Positions 17,751-26,620 are shown, counted from the stretch's first letter. The stretch: 64,000 nt of DNA from JADCCX01 sp031431475 (GCA_031431475.1 JANPDL010000032.1:98419-162418); one strand, 5' to 3'. The notes: a model not told the origin generated them from the sequence alone. Numbers and translations are program-made.

Positions 17751-19241
17751 ATGGCGTTGCCGGACCTGATGGATCTGATCCGCCACGATCCGCGCCGATC
17801 CATGGTGATCCGGGCCGTTGCAGGCACGCCGGGATCCGCCATGCCGGATGTTGAGACTCTATGGCGCAAAGCGGTGTTCACAGCGGAATCGGCTGGCGCG
17901 CCGCTCTCGGGAAAATTCTCGCTGGAAGACTTGCTTGAGCGCAAGAAGGGCATCGCGCTTGTCGACGACGGCTCCGGCGGACAGCCCGTTGATGTCATTT
18001 TCACCTCCCTCGTTATCCTGACAACAGAAGCGCTGGCGGGTAGCGCGGCTTTTGCGAAGTTCCTCACCGACCGGATCATGCAGCGCTTCGGCGACCTTAT
18101 GCAGGAAGGCAAAAGTGTCACCATCCAGTTCGGCGTGACGGCTGCCACAGAGCATCCCGTCACGGTCTATCTGGGCTACGGCGTTCATGTGCCGACAGCG
18201 GACGATTCGGGACAGCAGGGCCGCATTGATGTCATCGCCCCTGATGGTGAGGCAGTGGGCGAACCGCTGACGTCAGAGGCTCCGGCCGGCCTGTTCCCCC
18301 GGCAGGAGATGCTGGCCTTCTCGCGCAGCCAGAACCTCACGGCGGCTATCCATCCCGATCTTCCGGCTGGCGTCATGTTCTGTCTGGGGCATATTCCCGG
18401 CAGTGCCGCCAGCAAGGGATCGGCGTCTGCCTTGCCGCCACTCATTGCCCTGCCCTGCAGCACCGATCCCGATGCAACATCAGTCGAAGTCAGGCCTGTG
18501 CCGCTGCAATCAGGCACGAAGGCAGATATCCGCTACGAGGTCAGTGGTGTGAAGGCCCAGCGCGGTCGCGTGCGTCTCTGCCAGATCGATGTGACGCTCG
18601 ACAGCCGCGCGTCGCGTCTGCATGCGCAACCCCCGGCAGGTGGGCTGGTGCTTGCCCTTTCCGGCTTTGCGATCCGCGAGAGTTTCAACGGGAGACGCAT
18701 GGCCCGCTACTGGATTGATCGCACGGTCGGTGGCACATTCCGCCATTCGCGGATGCTGATCGAGCGCGACTGCATCGTCGTGCAGGGCAAGGAACCGCGC
18801 CTCTACCGTCGGGCGGATCTGCGCTATGATCGCGGCGCGGCACAGGGTTTCGGCGTTGATCGCCTGACGTTCGAAGGCGACCGCCGCAGTGTCCTGATCA
18901 GCAGGGAGGCTCCATTGGGATATCTCGCCCTGCCTGACCAGATGACTTCTGTTTTTGCCGGATCGGGCTACGTCGGTGATGATTCTTTTGCCATCAACTG
19001 GGTTGGCAGCGGGATCACGGTTCAGCTGGCGTCAGGCGAGACCAGGCCCCTGAGTTCGTTCTACGACGTGACGCCGCTCGGCATGATTGGTACCGGTACC
19101 AATGCTCTGCGTGTGCAGGCCGGAGGCGATATCTGGAACCTGACCAGCGGCAAGCCGGTTCCGGCTGGCAATGGAGATATTGCACCGGGACAGCGGCTGG
19201 TCATTGGTCCTTTGGTCGTTGATGTCATGGAGGTCCGCTGA
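17751..19241 (+). CDS. Uncharacterised 496-residue soluble protein of the PBP/SEDS operon
   Basis: GGGAGAA at 17738-17744 gives a good ribosome site for ATG 17751. No family recognised, no signal peptide, no membrane segment. Residues ~1-130 are helical with alternating strands, the middle is beta-rich, and the last ~170 residues (RMLIERDCIVVQG onward; TSVFAGSGYVGDDSFAINWV; LVIGPLVVDVMEV) look like a run of beta strands, as in FHA or beta-sandwich adaptor domains; this is an impression only. The stop and the start of the transpeptidase gene share one base (TGATG), so the two are coupled. A cytoplasmic adaptor linking the ATPase to the membrane enzymes is a reasonable guess. Confidence 0.75.
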   Translation: MALPDLMDLIRHDPRRSMVIRAVAGTPGSAMPDVETLWRKAVFTAESAGAPLSGKFSLEDLLERKKGIALVDDGSGGQPVDVIFTSLVILTTEALAGSAAFAKFLTDRIMQRFGDLMQEGKSVTIQFGVTAATEHPVTVYLGYGVHVPTADDSGQQGRIDVIAPDGEAVGEPLTSEAPAGLFPRQEMLAFSRSQNLTAAIHPDLPAGVMFCLGHIPGSAASKGSASALPPLIALPCSTDPDATSVEVRPVPLQSGTKADIRYEVSGVKAQRGRVRLCQIDVTLDSRASRLHAQPPAGGLVLALSGFAIRESFNGRRMARYWIDRTVGGTFRHSRMLIERDCIVVQGKEPRLYRRADLRYDRGAAQGFGVDRLTFEGDRRSVLISREAPLGYLALPDQMTSVFAGSGYVGDDSFAINWVGSGITVQLASGETRPLSSFYDVTPLGMIGTGTNALRVQAGGDIWNLTSGKPVPAGNGDIAPGQRLVIGPLVVDVMEVR

Positions 19242-21910
19242 TGGCGCGGCTCTTCAAATCCGGCCTGTTCAGGGTAGCGACGCTGCTGGCATTCGTGGCG
19301 ATTGCCGTGGTCAGCTTCAGCGGGATCGCACGTGGCCTGATCGATGAATTGATTCAGAGTCGCAACTGGATCAAGCAGCCGGATTTCACTGAGACCAGCA
19401 AGGAAGGGCAGGATCTGTTCTCCAGCCTCGTGAAAGAGAACATCATCTGGCTGAACCCGGCCGGCCCAGTGCTGATGAGCCAGCCCTGCGAGGCGGTGTT
19501 CGACTCCTCGCTTGCGATACAGAGGCAAGGCGTTCAGCCGCCCAACCGCCGCATACTAGAGCGGCTGTGTTCCCAGCCCGCAGGCAAGCAGATTCTGGCG
19601 GAAATGCTGGCCTGGAACAACTCCTTCCTGATCGCCGGAGTGCGCGACGACCGGGCCACGGACATGCGCTGTTCCGATGGCTCGACCAATACCCTTCCGG
19701 TTGTGCCCGGCGGCTGCCGTCCTGCCCTGTGGAATGCCCAGACTTTGCAGGCGACAGGCCTGACCTCTCCCCTGAGTGCCATCCCGAACGCGGTTCCTCC
19801 GCCGCGTGATTTCGCAGATTTCGCGACGCGACGTACAGGAAACCGCTCGGACTGGGCCATGTTTGGCCCGCTGCGCGATTCAGATGAGCGGCTGGTGATC
19901 ACCTCCATGATTCCCACGGGAGGCCGCCGCTTCACCATCGATCTGATTTTCACGCCAAGCAGCATCACCATTGGCGGCGAGCGCGTCAATTTCGATTCGA
20001 AGCGGGAATCGCTCAATCTGCGCGCGGGCGGACTGGCCATCAACGCCGAGCGCATCTGCGACGAGGATGAGTACGACACCTGTGCCGAGGCGCAAACAAA
20101 AGGGGTTCCTCAAGGCTGGCGGCTGACGTTGACGGGACCCCGCCGCCGCGAAACCGAAATCCGTTTCGAGGGCAATCCGGTGCGCGCGGTACCGCCCAAT
20201 GCGCAGGAAATTCTGGCGGGCGGCCCCGGCGTGATCGGCAAGCTCCGGCTGTGGCGCAGCGCCCAGATCGAGGCGGATTGCACGCGAGACCGCACCAAAC
20301 TGGACTGCGAGCTGAGCTGGCGGACTGTCGTGACTCAGCAGCGGCGCGGCGGCGGTGGCAGCCGCAAACTGGTCTTCGCTGACGGCTCGCCAGCGCTTGA
20401 TGCCTCAGGCAAAGCCACGCCCGCTGTGGACGAGCTTGGTCTTACTGCACTCATCGGGTACGGACCCGGCGATATCGGTTCGCTCGCTTCTGCCATCGGC
20501 AATGCCCGCTCCCGCGAACAACTGACTTTGACCATCGAGCCTCGTTTGCAAAAGCTCGCGCAGGAAGCGGTCTACGGCCATATGGAGGCGCGGCTGGGCC
20601 AGAACTTCCGTCGCCGCCGCATCACGCCCGGTCAGAATCCGGATACCGAGCCGCCGGATCAAGGCAATGGCCGAGCCGCTGTTGTTCTGATGGATGCAGG
20701 TGATTCACCGGGCGAAATTCTAGCAATGGCGGGTTGGCCAGATTTCCAGCCAGGCATGCATAGCTGGGACATTCAGGCTCTGTCATCCGGGCGCGACGGT
20801 GATTCACCGCTGGCCGGTCATCCATGGCGCGCCGGTGATGTGCATGCGATGCCGGGCTCGACGTTCAAACTCGTGACAGGTCTTGCAGGCATCGCGGCCA
20901 CAAAAACGATTCCGTGGGCTGGCGACGTTGTCAGCGGGCGCGAGGCACCGGCCAACCAGATGAGGCGGCTGGGCATCGGCCCCGGTGCCATCGTGGTTGA
21001 TGGCTTCACCATCAGCAATTATGGCGGTGGAGCTTTTGCAGGTGCGATCCTGCCACCGGGACCCGGAGGCACCGGCTGTCCTGTCGGCACGCGGGGCAGC
21101 CAGATCAGTGTCTGCGAGGCGCTGATCAAATCATCCAACCTGTGGTTTGCCGGTCTGGCACTGGGCATCGATGGTCCGAAGGTTGCGGGGCGCACACCGA
21201 CGGTTCCTTCCGGACGCACCGGGACATTCATTGCCCGTGCTGCTGAACAGATTTATCCGATCTCCCAGCCACCAGGATCACCACTGCCTCCGGGCTCTAG
21301 TCCGCGCGGTGTCGATATGACACGCGGCATTGTTCCAGGAGCCCTCAGGCTTTATGCAGAGCCCATCGAGGTGGCGGTCGAGGACAAGCGCAATGCACGG
21401 CGCATCGATCTTGCCACCAATTCCTACGGACAAGGCGTTCGTGCCACGCCACTGGCCATGGCATCGATCTACGGCTCTGTCGGCGCGCGGCGTGTGATCA
21501 GCCCGCGCATCCTGCGACCCGTGAAGGACGTGCAGGAAACACCGGCGCGCAACGAGGGGCAGCGGGTTATCCCCGGCATGGACCATATCGAGGAAAAGCC
21601 TTGGCTGGATGCGGTGGATGCAGGACTGCATGCCGTGATCAACACGCCCTATGGCACGGCGGCGGGCGTCATGGGCGTCGTGCCGCCCAATATCCGTGAT
21701 CGTATCTACGGCAAGACAGGCACTGCCGATACTTCGCCTGGCATGAACTCGGCCTGGATTGCGGGCTGGATCAATGATGCTGCCGGTCGCCGTCGCATCG
21801 CCTATACCTGCTGGATCAGCCATACCACGCTCTCGGGCGGTCGGGCCTGTGGTGCCCTCATGGCGCCCTTGCTGGCGAAGATAGGCGCTTTGAAGGCGGC
21901 TAGCCCATGA
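19241..21910 (+). CDS. Penicillin-binding transpeptidase (class B-like) with atypical N-terminal domain, 889 residues
   Basis: A single N-terminal membrane segment (residues ~9-30) anchors the protein with the bulk in the periplasm. The transpeptidase domain begins around residue 428 with LTIEPRLQKLAQEAV and has all three active-site motifs: S540-T-F-K543 (nucleophile Ser540), S631-S-N633, and K825-T-G827 followed by TADT. It should therefore crosslink peptidoglycan and bind beta-lactams. No glycosyltransferase domain of class A enzymes was seen, but the N-terminal ~400 residues are longer than the usual pedestal of FtsI or PBP2 and unfamiliar, with several Cys. The stop overlaps the start of a SEDS glycosyltransferase gene (ATGA), the classical class B PBP/SEDS pairing. 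Neither gene lies in a dcw or mre context here, so this is an extra pair. Confidence 0.9.
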   Translation: MARLFKSGLFRVATLLAFVAIAVVSFSGIARGLIDELIQSRNWIKQPDFTETSKEGQDLFSSLVKENIIWLNPAGPVLMSQPCEAVFDSSLAIQRQGVQPPNRRILERLCSQPAGKQILAEMLAWNNSFLIAGVRDDRATDMRCSDGSTNTLPVVPGGCRPALWNAQTLQATGLTSPLSAIPNAVPPPRDFADFATRRTGNRSDWAMFGPLRDSDERLVITSMIPTGGRRFTIDLIFTPSSITIGGERVNFDSKRESLNLRAGGLAINAERICDEDEYDTCAEAQTKGVPQGWRLTLTGPRRRETEIRFEGNPVRAVPPNAQEILAGGPGVIGKLRLWRSAQIEADCTRDRTKLDCELSWRTVVTQQRRGGGGSRKLVFADGSPALDASGKATPAVDELGLTALIGYGPGDIGSLASAIGNARSREQLTLTIEPRLQKLAQEAVYGHMEARLGQNFRRRRITPGQNPDTEPPDQGNGRAAVVLMDAGDSPGEILAMAGWPDFQPGMHSWDIQALSSGRDGDSPLAGHPWRAGDVHAMPGSTFKLVTGLAGIAATKTIPWAGDVVSGREAPANQMRRLGIGPGAIVVDGFTISNYGGGAFAGAILPPGPGGTGCPVGTRGSQISVCEALIKSSNLWFAGLALGIDGPKVAGRTPTVPSGRTGTFIARAAEQIYPISQPPGSPLPPGSSPRGVDMTRGIVPGALRLYAEPIEVAVEDKRNARRIDLATNSYGQGVRATPLAMASIYGSVGARRVISPRILRPVKDVQETPARNEGQRVIPGMDHIEEKPWLDAVDAGLHAVINTPYGTAAGVMGVVPPNIRDRIYGKTGTADTSPGMNSAWIAGWINDAAGRRRIAYTCWISHTTLSGGRACGALMAPLLAKIGALKAASP

Positions 21911-24900
21911 GCACGTTTGCTGCACTTCGTGCCGGAACGGGTCGGTTTGCCATGCGCTTCAGCCGCATCGGCGGCGGGCGACCTTCCGGGCGGACCGGAC
22001 TGGGTTTTCTGGCCGGCCTGGTCATGGCTGGCTTGGCGGTCCTGCTGCTGGCGTTCTGGTGGCTCAACGTGGGCATACTGGTCGAGGGGATCAGACCGAT
22101 CGTCAGTCTGGACAAGGTCCAGATCGCGCTCGCAAAGGGTGAGAGTGCCATCATCGGGCGGCGAGAACTATTGCAACCCGCACGCTTCGATACGGCTGAG
22201 TTGCAGCATGTGAGTTTCAACCGCGGACAGGACGGCAAGATCATTGTCCGTAATGTGGCGCGCGATCGTAAGCTTTGGCTGGAATATGCCAATGGCTCCT
22301 CCAGCTTCTCCGCCCGCTGGCAACTGCTGCAGGGAGACCGCATCCAGGCCGGACCGATGAGCCTGACGGTCGATGGCGTCGGCGATGGCCTGCTCCGCCT
22401 GTCCGTGCGCAACGGCGCGGCACCTGCCGTACCCGTGACAGTGGCGCGCAGCGGAACGACCGTGAATGTCACGGTGGCCAACGAACCGCTCAAGGTCTGC
22501 GATCCACCCAAAGCCATGGACAATCTGCGCCAGTTCGTGACAGGATTTCTGGCGGCGGACGAGCGGGGCGAGGACCGTGTCCTCAACATCGGTGGACGGC
22601 TGACCTGCAATGTCCGTCACGAGCGCTATCTGGCAGCGGCGCGCTTGCCGTTCCGTTCGTTTACTATCACGGCGCGAGGGGACCGGTTCTTCTTTTCGCC
22701 CGGTGATCCCATCGATGCGCCGCGTCCCGCGGCCGTGTTCGTGCGGGGTGGCACGCAGGTTCCGGATTTCCAGAGCATCGGCTGGGATTTTGATTCGACC
22801 TTGAATGGCCGCCTCACCAACCTTGTGATCGGGCGCACCCGCTATCGCGTGGAGATGGGCACCGAGGCCAACGGCCGCCTGCCAATCATCCTCACGCCAG
22901 TCAGCAAGACCCACCGTCTGGGCACCAGCGAGGCTGCGGAACTGATCGGAGCCATCGCCTCGACACAGGTGACGCCATCGGCGTCGCCGCCGCGCCAGCC
23001 GATGTCACGTGAGGAACTCGGCAACACCTTGCAGATCATGAATGGCGGCGAGCGTGTGCTGCGTCTGGCCATCGTTGGCGGCATCATCCTGCTGGCGCTG
23101 CTGGCTATCCTGCGCGAGTTGTTTGCACTGCGGCGCGGCTTTGGGCTGATCGGCGGATTGCTGGCTCCCATCGTGACCCTGGGATTGATTGGACTGACGG
23201 CGTTGCTGGTTCTGGCACCTGAGATAGGCGCGTTGCTACGGCGCAATCTGTCGTTCACGCAGGAAATTCGCGCCACAATCCTTGGCTTCGGTGTCGCGAG
23301 CATAGCGGTCCTGCTGTCCGCCCGGTTCACGATTGCCACAAGGATCGTCTGGCTGGCGGTTCTGGGGTTGTGCATGCTGGGGAACCTGACGCTGCTCAGC
23401 CTTGGTGTCGACGGCGAGAAGACCGATTTCGCCATCCATGCCCAGAAGAACAAACTGCTCTTCATCGATCTCGTGCCGGTGTTCGCGACCGTGATTGCCG
23501 TGCTGCCTGAACGGGCGGCGCTGGCCCTTCCCCGCAGTTTCTTCGCGGGAACACGCCTCGCGGATTATCTCGTCCGCACGATCCCGGCACTCGGTATTGT
23601 CGCGGCTTTCGTGCTCTGGGCCATTGTCGGCACAGAGACGGGTGTGGCCGGATTCCAGCCGGTCGAGTTCGGTAAGCTGGCCCTCGTGTTCATGCTGGCC
23701 AGCATCTGCGTCAGCTTCGCACGGATCAATTTCTTCTATTCGCAACGCCAGTACATCGGCTGGCTGCTGATGAGCATCCTGTCCGTCGGTGTGCTGTTTC
23801 TGGTGATGACCGCCGTGCCGTTCCTGAAGAGCGATTACTCGCCGATCCTCATCATTCTCGCCACAACAGTGGTGCTGTTCTTCAGCTTCCTGCTGCCAAC
23901 CGCTGTCTGGCGCGTGGCCGACATGGTGGGGGCTCTCCTGCGCCGCAACGATGCGCCGCAACCGCGCCAGCGGCAACTGGGTGTGCCAAGAGGTGGCGCG
24001 CTCGCCGTCACGCTGATCATTCTTCTCGCACTGAACGCCGCGCTGGTCATCGCCTTCCCGGGTCTTGCAAGCTATGCCATCGCCGGGCAATGGCGGTTGC
24101 CGAAGGATCGCAACCAGGCCATCGAGTTGCTGGAACGCGCCCGCGACGGCAGTATGCGCAAGCCGGCCGAACGCCTGTTGACGTGGTATGATCTCGATCA
24201 CTATGCCTTGCGCCCCAAATCCGACGAGCCCGTCCCAACGGAACGCACGCCGGATGTGGCCCACCGCGACCTCGGCTTCCAGCTGCTGCAATCCAAGATC
24301 GCACTGTCAGAAATGCCCTGCACGCTCACGCGCCTGAGAACCGGCATCAACCGGCTGCCACCGCAGATCAGCGGCTGGATCGAAACGCACGGCGCTTCAC
24401 TGCCAACGGCCTGCGACCTGATGCCGGATTCCCCCACACGCTCTATCCTCGAAGTGGGTGAAGCCCCTTCCGCCGAGGGACAACGCGGCTATGGCGTCCG
24501 GGATCTGACGCGGCTGCCTGTGGTGCAGAACGACTTCATCGCGACCTATCTGCTCGTCCGCTTCGGCCTGCCCATGGGCCTGCTGCTGTTCGCGGCGGAA
24601 TTCCTGCTGGTGATCGGCGCAGTTGTCATCGCGTTTGGCCTGCGCGTCCGGGGCTTGCGCGGCTCTTCGGATGAAGCCGCGCGCAACGGTCTCTCCATTG
24701 CGGCAGTCGGCGTGGCGGCGCTGTTTGCCCTGCACTGGGGGATATCGTGGGGCAATGCCATCGGCATCCTGCCGGTGATGGGCCAGCCCATGACCTTCAT
24801 CGCAGCGGCGACCTCGCACCATCTCCTGATGGCGCTGCCCGGCATTGCGATTCTGCTGCTCGCCGGACGCGTTGCCGCTATCGGAAAACGGCGTATCCAC

Positions 24901-24945
24901 CACAACCCGCCGGGCTGGGGTCTGATGCGCGACAGTGCGAAATAG
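21907..24945 (+). CDS. SEDS-family (FtsW/RodA-like) peptidoglycan polymerase with an extra N-terminal periplasmic domain, 1012 residues
   Basis: After a first membrane segment (residues 33-56, basic residues before it) comes a ~325-residue beta-rich domain, periplasmic by the positive-inside rule, with Cys198 and Cys234. From residue ~386 on there are many membrane segments with SEDS hallmarks: FQPVEFGKLALVF (583 on) matches the FQPSEFAKL motif, LPVVQNDFI with Asp876 matches the LPExxTDFIF region of the large catalytic loop, and GILPVMGQPMTFI (~953-965) matches the GLLPVTGLPLPFI motif. SEDS proteins polymerise glycan strands from lipid II with a class B PBP. Length is more than twice the usual ~400. 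The YGGSS part after the last motif is AAATSHH here, so that piece has diverged. A weak resemblance of residues 75-155 to FHA domains is noted but unproven. Confidence 0.87.
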   Translation: MSTFAALRAGTGRFAMRFSRIGGGRPSGRTGLGFLAGLVMAGLAVLLLAFWWLNVGILVEGIRPIVSLDKVQIALAKGESAIIGRRELLQPARFDTAELQHVSFNRGQDGKIIVRNVARDRKLWLEYANGSSSFSARWQLLQGDRIQAGPMSLTVDGVGDGLLRLSVRNGAAPAVPVTVARSGTTVNVTVANEPLKVCDPPKAMDNLRQFVTGFLAADERGEDRVLNIGGRLTCNVRHERYLAAARLPFRSFTITARGDRFFFSPGDPIDAPRPAAVFVRGGTQVPDFQSIGWDFDSTLNGRLTNLVIGRTRYRVEMGTEANGRLPIILTPVSKTHRLGTSEAAELIGAIASTQVTPSASPPRQPMSREELGNTLQIMNGGERVLRLAIVGGIILLALLAILRELFALRRGFGLIGGLLAPIVTLGLIGLTALLVLAPEIGALLRRNLSFTQEIRATILGFGVASIAVLLSARFTIATRIVWLAVLGLCMLGNLTLLSLGVDGEKTDFAIHAQKNKLLFIDLVPVFATVIAVLPERAALALPRSFFAGTRLADYLVRTIPALGIVAAFVLWAIVGTETGVAGFQPVEFGKLALVFMLASICVSFARINFFYSQRQYIGWLLMSILSVGVLFLVMTAVPFLKSDYSPILIILATTVVLFFSFLLPTAVWRVADMVGALLRRNDAPQPRQRQLGVPRGGALAVTLIILLALNAALVIAFPGLASYAIAGQWRLPKDRNQAIELLERARDGSMRKPAERLLTWYDLDHYALRPKSDEPVPTERTPDVAHRDLGFQLLQSKIALSEMPCTLTRLRTGINRLPPQISGWIETHGASLPTACDLMPDSPTRSILEVGEAPSAEGQRGYGVRDLTRLPVVQNDFIATYLLVRFGLPMGLLLFAAEFLLVIGAVVIAFGLRVRGLRGSSDEAARNGLSIAAVGVAALFALHWGISWGNAIGILPVMGQPMTFIAAATSHHLLMALPGIAILLLAGRVAAIGKRRIHHNPPGWGLMRDSAK

Positions 24946-24951
24946 CGGCGC

Positions 24952-25611
24952 TCAGTCTTCCTGTAGACCGAGCAAACCTTCGAGCGGATCAGGGAGAGCT
25001 GTCTCGTCCCTGTCCAGATTGAGTAAGCCAGCATCCTCCAGCGCCTCCATGTCAGGCAGATCGCGCAGCGAGTTCAATCCGAATACCGACAGGAACTGCG
25101 TCGTCGTGACATAGGTCAGCGGCGCACCTGCCTGTGCCACTCGCGGTCCCGCACCGATCAGGTCAATGCGTTTTAATCTGGCCATCACGTCCCGGCTGAT
25201 CTCGCGGCCCAGCACCTCCGACAGCTTCTGGCGCGTCACCGGCTGGAAATAGGCAATGGCCGTGACCGCCAGACTCTCCGTCGCGGTCAGGTTCGCGCGA
25301 TCATCCTCACAGCTTCCGAAGGCACGCTGGATAGCATCAGCGAAGCGCCGCCGCGTGCGATGTTGCCAGCCGCCCGCCACCGCCACCAGTTCATAAGGGC
25401 GGCCTTTCAACTCGTCGCGGATATCCGCGATGATCTCGTCGAGCACACAGGACCGGCCAACAAGTGTGGCGAGCGTTTCACGTGAAACAGGCTGCGGACT
25501 GGCGAAGATCGCTGCCTCTACACGACCCATCCACTCGCGCCACCGTACCTCCGGCGGCAGATCCACCAGCTCGGCATCGAAGAGTTCGGGCGACGAGCGA
25601 ACCATGATCAC
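24952..25611 (-). CDS. scpB: ScpB-like segregation and condensation protein
   Basis: 219 residues with the two winged-helix units of ScpB: VEAAIFASPQPVSRETLATLVG at the start (split here as VEAAIFASPQ and PVSRETLATL), YELVAVAGGWQHRTR, then LTATESLAVTAIAYFQPVTR and LSEVLGREIS. ScpB bridges the SMC ATPase heads together with the kleisin ScpA. The usual partner scpA is absent; instead the gene follows a DUF1403 gene with a 4-base overlap, a pairing known from rhizobia and agrobacteria. The last ~35 residues are an acidic tail. Its stop faces the stop of the SEDS gene six bases away. A perfect parS core lies in the coding sequence (see separate entry). Confidence 0.9.
   Translation of the reverse strand: MIMVRSSPELFDAELVDLPPEVRWREWMGRVEAAIFASPQPVSRETLATLVGRSCVLDEIIADIRDELKGRPYELVAVAGGWQHRTRRRFADAIQRAFGSCEDDRANLTATESLAVTAIAYFQPVTRQKLSEVLGREISRDVMARLKRIDLIGAGPRVAQAGAPLTYVTTTQFLSVFGLNSLRDLPDMEALEDAGLLNLDRDETALPDPLEGLLGLQED
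25474..25489. promoter_or_regulatory. parS-like ParB-binding site inside scpB
   Basis: On the minus strand the sequence TGTTTCACGTGAAACG occurs; its 14-base core GTTTCACGTGAAAC is a perfect palindrome and 15 of 16 bases match the conserved bacterial parS site. It encodes Val-Ser-Arg-Glu-Thr of ScpB, using TCA and CGT, which are uncommon codons in this GC-rich region. ParB bound to parS loads SMC, the partner of ScpB, so the location is suggestive but may be chance. Confidence 0.6.
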
Positions 25612-26522
25612 AGCCCGTAAAGGCGAAAGGTCGGGCGCTCTGTGACGAGCCGCAAAGCGCCCTGCCCCGCCAGCGTCTCGCAGAAGCGGCGCGCCGCACG
25701 GTCAGACCCCATGCCACGCGGGCCGACCATGCGCCACGGTGCCACCACATCATCCGCAAGGATCATGGCGATGCCGCGAGCAGCTTCACGCGTGCGCAGC
25801 CCATCCACGGTTGCGATCAGAACAGCGATCCTTCTTTGCAGCACGATTGCTTCGGCGTGGGCATGAACGGCAGCCAGACCAAACACAGCATGCCGGTATT
25901 CCAGCCATCCCGCATCGCCAGCACGGAACCGCTTGCCATCCTCGCCCCGACGCAACACAGGATCAAGGATCACCGTCGCTGCCAGCGCCATGGGAACAGG
26001 CCAGCCCAGCGCAACCGCGAGATCATTGTCGGCCCGCATCAGCGCTACAACCTCGCGCCCGGCATCGCCCGAGCCGACAGCGGCTGCCAGCGCATCAATC
26101 GTCTCGGTGGCCAGCCTTGTCGGTCGCGATGCGAACAGCCTCCACAACTGGTGCAAGCGTCCCGCCGGACCCGGATCATCGCCCGAACGCGTCAGATGAA
26201 CCGCGTCGCGCAACCCCGCCTCATCCGCGTTCAGGCGCATGAGCTTTCCCGTGACCACGCCCGCCTTGAGGGCCAGCCGCATGCGCAGCACACCCAGCCA
26301 TGTGGGATCGGCGCGCACGATCTGATCCAGTGCGAACAGCGCTGCTCCTTCGGCCAGTGCAGCAGTAAGAGGGTCATCTGGCGCAGCCGTCTTGCCGCTG
26401 ACGCGTGCTGTGACCCACCGGGAAAGCGGTTGAAGAGCAGGCATATCAAACATGGCCGACGCAGTACTGCGCTTTTGCCGTTTCCGGGGCACCGATAGCG
26501 GTGGGGTTGCGAGCGATTCCAT
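25608..26522 (-). CDS. DUF1403 family protein
   Basis: 304 residues. The order and motifs (ALAEGAALFALDQIVRADP, LRMRLALKAGVVTGKLMR, LRDAVHLT, then PAGRLHQLWRLFAS) fit DUF1403, a family of unknown function found mainly in Hyphomicrobiales, often beside scpB. It is helical, with no signal peptide or membrane segment, so cytoplasmic. Its stop overlaps the scpB start (ATGA), so the two are coupled. A role in chromosome or plasmid condensation is inferred only from this link. The basic N-terminus (PRKRQKR) could bind nucleic acid. Confidence 0.8.
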   Translation of the reverse strand: MESLATPPLSVPRKRQKRSTASAMFDMPALQPLSRWVTARVSGKTAAPDDPLTAALAEGAALFALDQIVRADPTWLGVLRMRLALKAGVVTGKLMRLNADEAGLRDAVHLTRSGDDPGPAGRLHQLWRLFASRPTRLATETIDALAAAVGSGDAGREVVALMRADNDLAVALGWPVPMALAATVILDPVLRRGEDGKRFRAGDAGWLEYRHAVFGLAAVHAHAEAIVLQRRIAVLIATVDGLRTREAARGIAMILADDVVAPWRMVGPRGMGSDRAARRFCETLAGQGALRLVTERPTFRLYGL

Positions 26523-26620
26523 ACCGCGAGCCTAGAGCATGTCGTGGCTGTCCGGAACCTCAACATGGTCAGTTCTGCACTGCCAAGACCTCGGTCGGAG
26601 GTCTCAGATCGCGCCTATGT

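Noticed and set aside
22129..22371. FHA domain in the SEDS protein N-terminal region
   Set aside because: There is a GR...H...NG...GD pattern, but the topology puts this region in the periplasm, where FHA phosphothreonine binding would make little sense; kept only as a weak fold resemblance.
23236..24291. 351-codon frame on the minus strand opposite the SEDS gene
   Set aside because: Composition dominated by Gln, His, Glu and Arg, a mirror of membrane-segment codons; no start signal.
1822..24945. Reading the envelope cluster as a type VI or type IV secretion system
   Set aside because: OmpA-like and lipoprotein genes are present, but no sheath, TssM-like, VirB or secretion ATPase motif was seen; the clear enzymes are a PBP and a SEDS protein.
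26586..26604. Intrinsic terminator after glxR
   Set aside because: Hairpin of only 7 base pairs without a following U-tract on the minus strand.
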